This document shows positions 8,823-18,265 of a stretch of 64,000 nucleotides of DNA, piece after piece. The notes beneath the pieces are model-generated. The model searched no databases. It was not told the DNA's origin and saw only the letters and a list, made by a program, of their open reading frames with translations. Source of the DNA: Nostoc piscinale CENA21 (GTDB lineage: Bacteria > Cyanobacteriota > Cyanobacteriia > Cyanobacteriales > Nostocaceae). The position numbers were made by a program, and so were the translations under genes. Every line of letters starts with the position of its first letter. Within the stretch, counting starts at the first letter, position 1. The DNA lies in contig NZ_CP012036.1 in assembly GCF_001298445.1 (NCBI RefSeq), positions 481,267 through 545,266 of the forward strand, given 5' to 3'.

Positions 8823-9217
8823 TAATAGGTAGCCCTAAACACACTGAAAGAGAACACTTCCAGATAATGTAACCGGACTCATGTACATTGAACAAATAGG
8901 CTATGAGCCAGCATCTAGGGATTTACACTGCTCTACCTTGCAAAATTGCCAGCCAACTTACATATTCATCAATTTCCATAGTTCATCATTCTCTGGGTAG
9001 AGAAATAGTGAGAAGTCAGGAGTCAGAAGTCAGAATTCATACTGACTTCTATGGGACACTTCGACAAGTTCAGGGTATCGCAGTGCGTTGCTGGCGAATG
9101 AATAGGCGGTTTTAAGACTGCCACTAAATCTTTGATTCAGCAGTCTGCAATGAGTGGGAAATTCAGATCCACTACTCATTGATTCTGACTCCTGAATTGT
9201 GACTTCTGAATTCTTCT
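8823..9217. other. Intergenic region with MITE-like inverted repeats
   Basis: No gene is supported here. At 9011-9038 lies AGAAGTCAGGAGTCAGAAGTC..., and at 9181-9213 GATTCTGACTCCTGAATTG..., roughly inverted with respect to each other and about 205 bases apart end to end. Related sequences occur near 18981, 21667, 21774 and 47393. Between them is GGGACACTTCGACAAGTTCAG, a common genomic repeat string. The frames at 8903-9115 and 9030-9221 lie within this repeat and are rejected. Confidence 0.5.
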
Positions 9218-9664
9218 TCAATTACTTAACCAACCTATATCAAGTAATTGTTCAAGGGAATAAGGGCATTCCACAGGAAAATCGACAGTATTCTGAGTTT
9301 TAATTTTTACAAAACCCAACGCATCTTTATAGATAGAATCCAATTCCGAATCGAGATAATTATGCAGATTAGTAGTTAGTCTTCGTTTTAATTGAGTGCG
9401 GAAATTATAAATTTCTTCTTGCCAGTGAATTGAATTATACTCAGATTCGCTTGTCCAATATTGCAGTAATAATAAATGACGGATAATTTGATCTAAAAGA
9501 CTGGCTACAGCATTTTTCTTTTCTCTGCCGAAATCCTCTAATTCCTCAACTAAATTTTCTAAATCTAGTTCTTGAAGTTGATGATTTTTAATGAGTTTGA
9601 CTGTTTCTTCTAGCCATTGAGAATCATCTATTTCATAGAGTTCTTTTAATTCATTAACTTTCAT
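9218..9664 (-). CDS. DUF29 family protein
   Basis: A DUF29-family protein of 148 residues when started at ATG 9664 (MKVNELKELYEID); the frame extends to 9700 with hydrophobic residues unlike the family. It shows the family pattern: YEIDDSQWLEETVKLI, then LDLENLVEELEDFGREKKNAV and SLLDQIIRHLLLLQYW. DUF29 proteins are abundant, multicopy and mostly helical in cyanobacteria; the function is unknown. Codon use resembles the neighbours. It is probably monocistronic, with trpB next downstream on the same strand. Confidence 0.8.
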   Translation of the reverse strand: MKVNELKELYEIDDSQWLEETVKLIKNHQLQELDLENLVEELEDFGREKKNAVASLLDQIIRHLLLLQYWTSESEYNSIHWQEEIYNFRTQLKRRLTTNLHNYLDSELDSIYKDALGFVKIKTQNTVDFPVECPYSLEQLLDIGWLSN

Positions 9665-9771
9665 AATATTTTGCAGCATAAAAATTAGTAGGAAAGCCAC
9701 CTAAAGCAATGGCTTTCCTACACTCAGTATTACAAAAGTTTTGCCTTGCCTAAGCTGTGATTCTGACAGTT

Positions 9772-11013
9772 TTACTGCGGAGTTAAAAATTTAGCAACGG
9801 TTTGCACATCTTTGTCACCGCGTCCAGAACAGTTAATGATAATTTTGGGACTACCGCTAAGTTGAGGACAGAGGGTTTCTAGGTAGGCGATCGCATGAGA
9901 AGTTTCCAAAGCTGGGATAATACCTTCTAAGCGAGACAGTTTTTGGAATGCTGCCAAAGCCTCTGCATCTGTCACACTGTAATATTCTGCCCGATTCGTA
10001 TCTTTTAAATAACTGTGTTCTGGCCCTACACCGGGATAATCTAAACCCGCACTAATTGAGTGCGCCTCGGTGACTTGTCCATCTTCATCTTGCAGTAGAT
10101 AGCTCATCGCGCCGTGCAGTACACCAACTCGTCCTTTTGTCAAGGTAGCAGCATGTTTATCTGTATTCACACCTTCGCCAGCAGCCTCTACCCCAATTAA
10201 CCGCACAGATGGTTCATTGACAAACTCATAAAACAGTCCCATTGCATTGGAACCACCACCCACACAAGCCAAGAGAATATCAGGTAAACCGCCCCACTTT
10301 TCTAAAGCTTGGGCGCGAGTTTCTTGTCCAATCACCGCATGAAAATCCCGCACCATCATCGGGTAAGGATGCGGCCCAGCTACGGAACCAAGAATGTAGT
10401 GAGTTGTTTCAACATTTGTCACCCAATCCCGAATCGCTTCCGAAGTCGCATCTTTGAGAGTACCTGTACCCGCCTCTACTGGACGGACTTCTGCACCCAT
10501 CAACCGCATTCTAAACACGTTTAAAGCTTGGCGTTCCATATCGTGAACACCCATGTAAATCACACATTCCAAGCCAAACCGGGCGCAAACTGTGGCTGTT
10601 GCAACTCCGTGCTGTCCAGCACCAGTTTCAGCAATAATTCGCTGCTTACCCATACGCTTCGCTAACAATACTTGACCCAAAGCATTATTAATTTTGTGTG
10701 CGCCAGTGTGATTTAAATCTTCCCGCTTCAAATAAATCTGCGGCCCTGTGCCATCGGGTCGAGCATAATGAGCAGTCAGCCGTTCAGCAAAATACAACGG
10801 TGTAGCGCGTCCCACATAATCCCGCAGCAGTTGTTGGAGTTCTGCTTGAAACTCTGGGTTATGACGATATTGCTGATAAGCTGTTTCTAGTTCAGCTAAA
10901 GCAGGCATCAGGGTTTCCGGGACGTACTTACCGCCAAAGCGTCCAAAGCGTCCTTGTATATCGGGAACCTGAGCAGTTGTGGAAGAATTTGGAGAAAGGG
11001 GAGTAGTAGTCAC
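9772..11013 (-). CDS. trpB: Tryptophan synthase beta chain
   Basis: Catalyses the PLP-dependent condensation of indole with serine to tryptophan, in complex with TrpA. The 413-residue protein has the family N-terminus (GRFGRFGGKYVPETLMPAL), the Schiff-base lysine in LNHTGAHKINNALGQ, the glycine-rich phosphate loop GGGSNAMGLF, and the C-terminal NCSGRGDKDV. Length is normal. trpA is not adjacent, as is usual in cyanobacteria, where trp genes are scattered. It is divergent from the SUI1-like gene at 11213, leaving about 200 bases for both promoters. Confidence 0.97.
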   Translation of the reverse strand: MTTTPLSPNSSTTAQVPDIQGRFGRFGGKYVPETLMPALAELETAYQQYRHNPEFQAELQQLLRDYVGRATPLYFAERLTAHYARPDGTGPQIYLKREDLNHTGAHKINNALGQVLLAKRMGKQRIIAETGAGQHGVATATVCARFGLECVIYMGVHDMERQALNVFRMRLMGAEVRPVEAGTGTLKDATSEAIRDWVTNVETTHYILGSVAGPHPYPMMVRDFHAVIGQETRAQALEKWGGLPDILLACVGGGSNAMGLFYEFVNEPSVRLIGVEAAGEGVNTDKHAATLTKGRVGVLHGAMSYLLQDEDGQVTEAHSISAGLDYPGVGPEHSYLKDTNRAEYYSVTDAEALAAFQKLSRLEGIIPALETSHAIAYLETLCPQLSGSPKIIINCSGRGDKDVQTVAKFLTPQ

Positions 11014-11212
11014 GGAATTATCTTGATGACAAGTAAAGACTTCATTAATTATAAAGAGTCTAGAACAGTAATTCGTAACTCCTCAACAATCTCTCTCAAA
11101 ATACCTCCGCACACCTTTGCGTTGACAACGGTAAATTGCGAACCACTGTGAAACTCGCGTTGCTTGACACCATAATGGATGTAGTAGAACTGAATCACTA
11201 CCGCAATTTTGT

Positions 11213-11557
11213 ATGTCTGCTTCCAAATCAAACTCTGATAAAAAGATTGTCTATCAAGAATTCGGTAACGATAACTCCGCCGCCACCGAAAGACCAATTC
11301 AGGAACTTCCACCGCAACAACAAAACTTGAGAATCCAAGCCACACGCACCGGTCGCAAGGGTAAAACGGTGACGGTGATTACTGGGTTTCAAGCCAAACC
11401 GGAAACTTTAGCAGATTTAGTCAAGCAGTTAAAAACCCAATGCGGTACAGGTGGGACAGTCAAAGATAACACTATTGAAATTCAAGGCGAACACAAGCAG
11501 AAAATTTTAGAGATTGTCACCAAATTAGGTTACAAAGCCAAACTCAGTGGCGGCTAA
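11213..11557 (+). CDS. SUI1/YciH-family translation factor
   Basis: A 114-residue protein with a variable acidic N-terminus (about residues 1-40) and a C-terminal SUI1 fold: TGRKGKTVTVITGF, LADLVKQLKTQCGTGGTV, EIQGEHKQKILEIVTKLGY. The family is related to eukaryotic initiation factor eIF1; bacterial YciH is thought to influence start-site fidelity, but its role in cyanobacteria is not settled. It is divergent from trpB. Confidence 0.9.
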   Translation: MSASKSNSDKKIVYQEFGNDNSAATERPIQELPPQQQNLRIQATRTGRKGKTVTVITGFQAKPETLADLVKQLKTQCGTGGTVKDNTIEIQGEHKQKILEIVTKLGYKAKLSGG

Positions 11558-11764
11558 GGAACTTCCAACTAAAAGATATGCCATCAAGGTGTAGGTAGGG
11601 GTGCAGGGGAGAAGGGGGAAAAGAAAAATTATCCTCTCTCAAAAATTGGATCATTTATTTTCTGTAAGTCCCTAATCAAAAGATTGAGCAAGTAATTAAC
11701 CATTGTGAGAAAGATACTACGATCGCTTTTAATGAAAAAGTATGTGGGCGATCGCATTGAAAGA

Positions 11765-11941
11765 TTAACTCTCATCCTCATCTAGTGCCTTCTGTATCGC
11801 TTTCCTGCAAAATTCTGGCGGATCATCTTTGGCTTTTACTGCTTCCTTCATCTCTTTAGTGACACGAAAATTTAATTGCTCGGTCAAATCTCTACTCTCT
11901 GGATTACCGAAATTTTCTGGTTTACCTTTTGACTTAGGCAT
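11765..11941 (-). CDS. Small hydrophilic protein, possibly RHH-like
   Basis: A 58-residue frame, start ATG 11941, stop at 11765. The sequence opens MPKSKGKPENFGNPESRDLT, then EQLNFRVTKEMKEAVKAKDD and EFCRKAIQKALDED. The short beta-like LNFRVT followed by two helices resembles ribbon-helix-helix DNA-binding antitoxin-type proteins, but this is only a shape argument. Charge and codon pattern look protein-coding. It sits alone in a region of small unknown genes. Confidence 0.55.
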   Translation of the reverse strand: MPKSKGKPENFGNPESRDLTEQLNFRVTKEMKEAVKAKDDPPEFCRKAIQKALDEDES

Positions 11942-12069
11942 TTATGTAGAAATATAAATAAGGCTTGAAGCCGATGTTAGCATCGGTTTAGGATTTTTAA
12001 TCGGTAGTGTTACCAAGCTGGAAACTAGTTCACTACCGAACCACTTTTGTAAATGGCAATTTCTATTTT

Positions 12070-12450
12070 ATGTTTACGCGAACCGAATTAGAACTGTTGA
12101 CACTGGCTCAACTGAAAATTTTGTGTAACCGATACGGGTTACGTTCCACTGGTAGAAGTGCTTACAAAGATAACTACATTACTACCCTGATGGCGTTTCC
12201 GCTATTGGCGATACAACAAATGGAAAATAATAAAGGCTTGAGAATACCATCATTTGCGAACTACGAAAATCTGAGCGCAACGCTAGATGAGATGAATGAA
12301 CCAACAACAGAGCAGATAGCTCTCATTAGAATCTCAATGGAAGGTAGAAGGATGCAAATACCACAGAGATATCAGCAGGAAAAACTGCTTCATCGCTATC
12401 ATGCTAAAAATCATCTAGAACAAGTCATCACTCTTCTGGGAATGCAGTAA
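12070..12450 (+). CDS. Hypothetical protein with SAP-like N-terminal motif
   Basis: A 126-residue protein starting at ATG 12070 (MFTRTELELLTLAQL); the frame is open to 12007 but the upstream part is not protein-like. Residues 5-40 (LLTLAQLKILCNRYGL...SAYKDNYITTLMAF) resemble a SAP helix-turn-helix, a small DNA-binding fold. The rest is helical and charged with no recognised domain. Function unknown. It belongs to a run of small accessory-type genes between the SUI1-like gene and clpB. Confidence 0.55.
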   Translation: MFTRTELELLTLAQLKILCNRYGLRSTGRSAYKDNYITTLMAFPLLAIQQMENNKGLRIPSFANYENLSATLDEMNEPTTEQIALIRISMEGRRMQIPQRYQQEKLLHRYHAKNHLEQVITLLGMQ

Positions 12451-12610
12451 TCAAGCGAGTAGGTTGGGGAACTACCTTCGGTGTCTAAGTTCCACCTAAC
12501 CTACGAAAAATGACTATCACTTACAACTTGTTGACAGCGATCGCAATAAAAATATGTTCGTCGAACTGTAGGATAAAATTACTAATGAATTAAAAGGCAA
12601 GAGGCAGATA

Positions 12611-13012
12611 ATGTCAGTCGTTAAAGTTGAAGTACAATTATCTTCCGAAGAGTTGCTCAAAGCAGTTGAGCAATTAAACTTGTCTGAATTAGAACAATTT
12701 GTATCGCAAGTTATTGTTTTACAAGCACAACGTAAAGCTACGAAACTGCCACAAGCAGAAGCAGAATTATTACTCAAAATTAATCAAGGAATTCCTGTAA
12801 ACCTTCATAAAGATTACCAAGAATTGATTGCTAAACGAGATGATGAAATTCTCTCTGAAGATGAGTATCAAAAATTATTGCAATTAACTGAGGAAATCGA
12901 AAAAATCCAAGCACAGCGTCTAGAAAATATAGCAGAATTAGCAAGTTTGCGTGGCATCTCTCTAAATACTCTAATGGAAAATTTAGGCATTCACGCAACA
13001 AACTATGTCTGA
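12611..13012 (+). CDS. Helical hypothetical protein encoded upstream of an HNH endonuclease
   Basis: A 133-residue, strongly helical, charged protein (MSVVKVEVQLSSEELLKAVE, then LSELEQFVSQVIVLQAQRK and long Glu/Lys-rich segments). Proteins of this type occur immediately before HNH endonuclease genes in Nostocales. Its stop overlaps the start of the HNH gene by eight bases, so the two are translationally coupled. This might be a partner or antitoxin-like protein, but nothing in the sequence proves it. Confidence 0.7.
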   Translation: MSVVKVEVQLSSEELLKAVEQLNLSELEQFVSQVIVLQAQRKATKLPQAEAELLLKINQGIPVNLHKDYQELIAKRDDEILSEDEYQKLLQLTEEIEKIQAQRLENIAELASLRGISLNTLMENLGIHATNYV

Positions 13013-13436
13013 AAATAGAGTGACTGCACAGCAAAAAAAAGTTTGTGGTTCAGCGAGCTAATGGATGTTGCGAATATTGTAGAAGCCAAGAACGCTTTGC
13101 TATTCAAGCTTTTTCTGCCGAGCATATTGTTCCTAAAAGTCAAGGTGGAGAAACAAATCTAGATAATTTGGCTCTTTCTTGTCAGGGTTGCAACAATCAC
13201 AAATATATAAAATCGCAGGTTATGAGCCGTTAACAGGTGAAACTGTGCCTTTGTATCACCCACGTCAACAATTATGGAATGAGAATTTTGCGTGGAATCA
13301 TGACTTTACATTAGTTATTGGTTTAACTCCAACAGGCAGAGCTACAGTAGAAACCCTACAGTTGAATCGAGAAGGAGTTGTGAATTTACGTCGAGTATTA
13401 TACGCAATGGGCGAACATCCTCCAGAATGTTCATGA
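13005..13436 (+). pseudogene. HNH endonuclease, two frameshifts
   Basis: ATG at 13005 reads MSENRVTAQQKK and then hits a run of eight A (13033-13040). Removing one A gives FVVQRANGCCEYCRSQERF, AFSAEHIVPKSQGGETNLDN and LSCQGCNNHKYIK: an HNH nuclease core with two CxxC zinc pairs and the EHIVP motif. A second break occurs at the four-A run 13209-13212, where one base must be added to continue into AGYEPLTGETVPLYHPRQQL and the C-terminal NFAWNHDFTLVIGL. The restored product would be about 143 residues. As written, no single frame holds the complete protein. This is the only locus in the window that needs an inserted base. Confidence 0.75.
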
Positions 13437-13589
13437 TTGATAACGATTTTGAGTATATGTTCAGTCTATTGTGCGTCTCCACACCATTTGCTAGAACGCA
13501 GAAACAGCCCTTTAGGTAGCCTCAGATAGACAATATTCTGGCAATGCTATCTTTGAGGAGTATAAATCATAGTCTGACAAGAGGCTGAA

Positions 13590-13748
13590 ATGGATTTAAT
13601 TAGGATTTTAGCAGCGATTTTTCTACCGCCTTTGGGAGTATTTTTACAAGTAGGTTTGGGAAAAGATTTTTGGATTAATATCCTGTTGACGTTTCTGGGC
13701 TATATTCCGGGGATTGTACACGCAGTTTGGGTCATCGCCAGGAAATAA
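13590..13748 (+). CDS. Pmp3/YqaE (UPF0057) small membrane protein
   Basis: A 52-residue protein with two membrane helices: MDLIRILAAIFLPPLGVFLQ and INILLTFLGYIPGIVHAVW. The LPPLGVFLQVG and PGIVHAVWVI patterns are hallmarks of the family (yeast Pmp3, plant RCI2), linked to membrane potential and to cold, salt or dehydration stress. A paralogue of 61 residues lies at 44435-44620. A likely ribosome-binding site (AGAGG) is 5 bases before the ATG. Confidence 0.9.
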   Translation: MDLIRILAAIFLPPLGVFLQVGLGKDFWINILLTFLGYIPGIVHAVWVIARK

Positions 13749-14003
13749 TAGCGATCGCTTGATGATTACCAATTACCGATAGTACGTAAGCAATAGTGGT
13801 TTTCATCAAGCATTGTGACAATTTTGGCAAAACCTCAACATCGCGCCTCTGTGTGTTGGGAAAATATTCATTGTTCAGGTAATAATACTACTTCCTCAAG
13901 ACGTGAAGACCGATCCAGTTAGTTGCGCTCTGCTTCATACAATAACCATATAAGAATTTGTTTTCTCTGCGCTTCATATTTGGAGTGGTTATTCAAACGG
14001 CCT

Positions 14004-16622
14004 ATGCAACCTACTAACCCTAACCAATTTACCGAAAAAGCTTGGGAAGCGATCGCCCACACACCGGATATTGCTAAACAATATCACCAACAACAAATCG
14101 AAAGCGAACACCTGCTGAAAGCACTGCTAGAACAAGAAGGTTTAGCCAGCAGTATTTTAACCAAGGCGGGTGTGAATCTGCAAAAAATCCGCGATCGCAC
14201 TGATCAATTTCTCCAGCGTCAACCAAAGGTGTCTGGTACAAGTAGTTCTGTGTTCTTGGGACGCAGTTTAGACACCTTATTAGACCGGGCGGAGAACTAT
14301 CGCAAAGATTTTAAAGACGAATATATTTCGATTGAACACTTATTGCTTGGTTATGCCAAAGATGACCGCTTTGGCAAAAGTCTACTCCAAGAATTCGGGT
14401 TAGACGAAGGCAAGCTGAAAAATATTATTAAACAAATTCGTGGGAGCCAGAAAGTGACCGACCAAAATCCAGAAGGTAAATACGAAGCACTGGAAAAATA
14501 TGGACGTGACCTCACAGAAGCAGCCCGCAAAGGTCAACTCGATCCAGTAATTGGTCGGGATGACGAAATTCGCCGGACTGTGCAGATTCTCTCGCGCCGT
14601 ACCAAGAATAATCCGGTGTTGATTGGGGAACCTGGGGTTGGTAAAACTGCGATCGCCGAAGGACTCGCCCAACGCATCGTAGCTGGTGATGTTCCCCAAT
14701 CCCTGAAAGACCGCAAACTCATCGCTTTAGATATGGGTGCGTTGATTGCGGGCGCAAAATTCCGGGGCGAATTTGAAGAACGCCTGAAAGCAGTTTTAAA
14801 AGAAGTTACCGAATCTGGCGGGAATATAGTTCTATTTATTGATGAAATTCATACCGTTGTCGGTGCGGGTGCTACCCAAGGGGCGATGGATGCGGGTAAC
14901 TTGTTAAAACCAATGTTGGCGCGGGGTGAGTTGCGTTGTATTGGGGCGACAACTTTAGATGAATATCGCAAATATATCGAAAAAGATGCCGCTTTAGAAA
15001 GACGTTTCCAACAAGTTTATGTCGATCAGCCCAGCGTTGAAGATACGATTTCGATTTTGCGCGGCTTGCGGGAACGCTATGAAAACCACCACGGGGTGAA
15101 GATTTCTGATAGTGCTTTAGTAGCTGCGTCTACATTGTCGAGTCGGTATATTAGCGATCGCTTTTTACCAGATAAAGCTATTGACTTGGTAGACGAAGCC
15201 GCCGCCCGGTTGAAAATGGAAATTACTTCCAAACCGGAAGAACTCGACGAAATTGATCGCAAAATTCTCCAATTAGAAATGGAGAAACTATCTTTGCAAA
15301 AAGAAAGCGATGCAGCTTCCCGTGAACGCTTGGAAAGATTAGAAAAAGAAATTGCTGACCTCAAAGAAGAACAAAGAACCCTCAGCGCCCAATGGCAGTC
15401 TGAAAAAGATATTATCAATAAAATTCAGTCTGTTAAGAAAGACATTGAACGGGTAAACTTAGAAATTCAGCAAGCGGAAAGAGACTACGACCTCAACCGC
15501 GCAGCAGAATTAAAATATGGGCAATTAACTGATTTACACCGCAAACTCGAACTAGCTGAAAGTGAATTAGCCAACGCCCAAAGAAGCGGTAAATCTCTAT
15601 TGCGAGAAGAAGTTACCGAATCTGATATTGCGGAAGTAATTTCTAAATGGACAGGAATTCCCATCAGTAAATTAGTGGAATCCGAGAAAGAAAAACTGCT
15701 GCATTTAGAAGATGAATTACATCATCGAGTAGTTGGACAAGCAGAAGCCGTGACAGCAGTCGCCGATGCAATTCAGCGATCGCGTGCTGGATTGGCTGAC
15801 CCCAATCGTCCGATCGCCAGCTTTGTCTTCCTCGGCCCTACAGGTGTTGGTAAAACCGAGTTAGCCAAAGCCTTAGCAGCATATATGTTCGACACCGAAG
15901 ACGCACTGGTGCGAATTGATATGTCTGAGTACATGGAAAAACACGCCGTGTCTCGGTTAATTGGTGCGCCTCCTGGTTACGTCGGTTATGAAGAAGGCGG
16001 ACAACTCACTGAAGCAATTCGCCGCCGTCCTTATGCAGTGATTTTGTTTGACGAAATCGAAAAAGCCCACCCCGATGTCTTCAATATCTTCTTGCAAATT
16101 TTAGATGATGGGCGCGTCACCGATGCTCAAGGTCATACTGTGGACTTCAAAAACACAATCATTATTATGACCAGCAACATTGGTTCACAGTTCATTCTCG
16201 ATATCGCTGGGGATAATTCTCGCTATGACGAAATGCGTCATCGAGTTATGGAAGCAATGCGGAATAGTTTCCGACCAGAATTCCTCAACCGGATTGATGA
16301 AGTGATCATCTTCCACAGTTTAGATAAGAAAGAACTGCGGCATATTGTCCAGTTGCAAGTTGGTAGATTAAGAGAAAGATTGAGCGATCGCAAGATATCT
16401 CTGAAACTCTCCGATGCTGCGCTTGACTTCTTGGCGGAAGTTGGTTATGACCCTGTGTTTGGCGCACGTCCACTCAAACGGGCGATTCAGCGCGAATTAG
16501 AAACCCAAATCGCCAAAGCCTTACTCCGCAGCGAATTCCACGACGGCGACACCATCTTTGTCGATGTGCAGAATGAACGACTGGCGTTTAGTCGCTTACC
16601 TGTAGAAGTATTTAGCAGTTAA
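14004..16622 (+). CDS. clpB: ATP-dependent disaggregase ClpB
   Basis: Hexameric AAA+ disaggregase that rescues aggregated proteins with DnaK. The frame is open to 13923, but ATG 14004 (MQPTNPNQFTEKAWEAI) is the normal ClpB start and gives 872 residues, the usual length. Domains in order: Clp N domain (about 1-150), first AAA with GEPGVGKTAIAEG near 208 and VLFIDEIHTVVGAG, a coiled-coil M domain (about 400-520, Glu/Lys rich), second AAA with GPTGVGKTELAK near 610 and LFDEIEKAHPDVF, and the C-terminal sensor-2 segment GARPLKRAIQRELE. No CIRCE element was seen upstream. Transcription probably ends at the hairpin at 16653-16683. Nostocales carry two clpB genes; which one this is was not decided. 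Confidence 0.97.
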   Translation: MQPTNPNQFTEKAWEAIAHTPDIAKQYHQQQIESEHLLKALLEQEGLASSILTKAGVNLQKIRDRTDQFLQRQPKVSGTSSSVFLGRSLDTLLDRAENYRKDFKDEYISIEHLLLGYAKDDRFGKSLLQEFGLDEGKLKNIIKQIRGSQKVTDQNPEGKYEALEKYGRDLTEAARKGQLDPVIGRDDEIRRTVQILSRRTKNNPVLIGEPGVGKTAIAEGLAQRIVAGDVPQSLKDRKLIALDMGALIAGAKFRGEFEERLKAVLKEVTESGGNIVLFIDEIHTVVGAGATQGAMDAGNLLKPMLARGELRCIGATTLDEYRKYIEKDAALERRFQQVYVDQPSVEDTISILRGLRERYENHHGVKISDSALVAASTLSSRYISDRFLPDKAIDLVDEAAARLKMEITSKPEELDEIDRKILQLEMEKLSLQKESDAASRERLERLEKEIADLKEEQRTLSAQWQSEKDIINKIQSVKKDIERVNLEIQQAERDYDLNRAAELKYGQLTDLHRKLELAESELANAQRSGKSLLREEVTESDIAEVISKWTGIPISKLVESEKEKLLHLEDELHHRVVGQAEAVTAVADAIQRSRAGLADPNRPIASFVFLGPTGVGKTELAKALAAYMFDTEDALVRIDMSEYMEKHAVSRLIGAPPGYVGYEEGGQLTEAIRRRPYAVILFDEIEKAHPDVFNIFLQILDDGRVTDAQGHTVDFKNTIIIMTSNIGSQFILDIAGDNSRYDEMRHRVMEAMRNSFRPEFLNRIDEVIIFHSLDKKELRHIVQLQVGRLRERLSDRKISLKLSDAALDFLAEVGYDPVFGARPLKRAIQRELETQIAKALLRSEFHDGDTIFVDVQNERLAFSRLPVEVFSS

Positions 16623-16652
16623 TTTGAGATTCACTAAAAATCGAGAGGTTTA

Positions 16653-16683
16653 GATCCCCGGCTTCTTTAAGAAGTCGGGGATC
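16653..16683 (+). terminator. Terminator-like hairpin of the CCCCGACTTCTT repeat type
   Basis: GATCCCCGGCTTCTT followed by AAGAAGTCGGGGATC forms a long stem with a tiny loop 31 bases after the clpB stop codon, and is followed by a short T-rich stretch. The same stem-loop family occurs at 44838, 57933 and 58632. Confidence 0.75.
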
Positions 16684-17158
16684 TTGTTGTTTACAAATGA
16701 TTTAGGACGACTATATGTAAGTTTTAAATCAAGAATAAATCTTGATAATGTTCATATTTTACAGAAGAAAATAAGCAATTATTGATGACATTTTATCTAG
16801 CACTATAGTCATATTAATAAGCATGACTAAAGTCTGATTTTAAAAAATAAAAAATGATTTATATTTAGAGAACAGCTCTACATTACATAAGTGTTTAGCT
16901 TAGATTTAGAGTTAATTAATCTATCTAACAACAAAAAATAACGTAGATTTTATAGGGCTTACGCAGACTTTATGATTTCTTGGTGTTCTACCCTACGGGA
17001 AGCTACTGCGCGTCACGATAATTAAGCTTTTGGGGAATTTTTGAGTAAGTCCTGTTTTACTGAAGTTACAAAAATGTATTAATTTTCTACTTCATTTTTG
17101 AGATTTCTCTGCAAGAAAACTTCAACAGTCAATGTACTCAAACTCAGGAGATATGTGG
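16684..17158. other. AT-rich intergenic region
   Basis: About 475 bases between the clpB hairpin and the epimerase. No gene is supported. A string GGGCTTACGCAGACTTT near 16957 and a GTTCTACCCTACGGGAAGC string near 16985 look like fragments of dispersed Nostocales repeats. GGAG at 17147-17150 is the likely ribosome-binding site of the next gene. Confidence 0.45.
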
Positions 17159-18122
17159 ATGCGGATTTTTTTTAACTGGTGGCTCAGGATTTGTTGGTCG
17201 TAATTTGATTAAGACTCTAGTCCAACGAGGTTTTGAAGTGCGATCGCTTGTCAAATGGAAGAATGAAATTGAATTAATTAAAAGCTACGGTGCTATTCCT
17301 ATTTTTGGAGATATTAATGATTTCCAGGTTCTAAAATCTGGAATGGAAGGATGTAACGTGGTATTTCATGTAGCTGCAAAAGTAGACGACTGGGGAGTTT
17401 TAGAGGATTTTCAACAAGTGAATGTCTGCGGAACAGAACAAGTGATTGCTGCTGCAAAAGCAACAGGTATATCACGCCTCGTTTATGTGAGTACCGAAGC
17501 TGTATTAATAGGAGGAAAACCAATAATTAATACTGATGAAACTCGACTTCCACCAAAAAAACCACTAGGATTTTACGCACTAACAAAAGCCATCGCAGAA
17601 AAAAAGGTCATTGAAGCTAACTCCGATACCCTCACAACAGTAGTAGTTCGCCCGCGCTTTGTTTGGGGAAAAGGGGATACCACATTGTTACCACGCTTTC
17701 TGAAAACTATGCGCGAAGGAAATTTTGCTTGGATTTCTGGCGGTAACTATCCTACTTCTACCTGCCATGTGAAAAACTTGTGTCACGGGTTAATTTGTGC
17801 AGCAGAACGAGGAAAAGGTGGAGAAATCTACTTTATTACTGATGGTTCACCCGTAGATTTCCGCAGTTTTATTACAGAATTAGCCCGTACTCAAGGAGTT
17901 GAACCAGGTACACGCACTATACCACGTTGGTTTGTTTGGTTCTTAGCATGGAGTTTAGAAAATGTCTGGAATCTATTTAAACTTGAAGACTCGCCTCCAA
18001 TCACTCGAACAGGTTTATCTATGATTGCGGATGAAGTTACGGTAGATGATACTAAAGCACGACGTGAAATTGGTTATCAAACAGTAATTTCGCGGCAAGA
18101 AGGAATCTTAGAAATGATTTAA
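17159..18122 (+). pseudogene. NAD-dependent epimerase / 3-beta-HSD family protein with a start-proximal frameshift
   Basis: An extended SDR enzyme of about 320 residues. From ATG 17159 the sequence reads MRIF and meets a run of eight T (17166-17173); with seven T it continues as LTGGSGFVGRNLIKTLVQRG, the Rossmann NAD-binding motif. The long open stretch (17205-18122) therefore lacks its cofactor-binding start. Further motifs are VFHVAAKVDDWG, the active-site FYALTKAIAEKK (YxxxK) and VVVRPRFVWG. Substrate unknown; relatives act on nucleotide sugars or sterol-like and hopanoid-related molecules. GGAG lies 8 bases before the ATG. As sequenced, a protein starting downstream would lack the GxxGxxG loop and be inactive. 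Confidence 0.75.
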
Positions 18123-18265
18123 ATTTTTTTGGTGAGCATTATAAAATTCAAAGTTCTTCCCGCCGCATTCCCAGGAACAAGAGCAAAGTAAAATTTTGGT
18201 GAATTAGGTGACGCGCATTGTAGTTTAGACACCCCACCTTTTAGAGGTTGGGGTGAGCTTCATTG

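Noticed and set aside
13179..13436. 85-codon frame as a separate gene
   Set aside because: Its first residues (MSGLQQSQIYK) are an out-of-frame reading of the HNH motif; it is the C-terminal part of the broken HNH gene.
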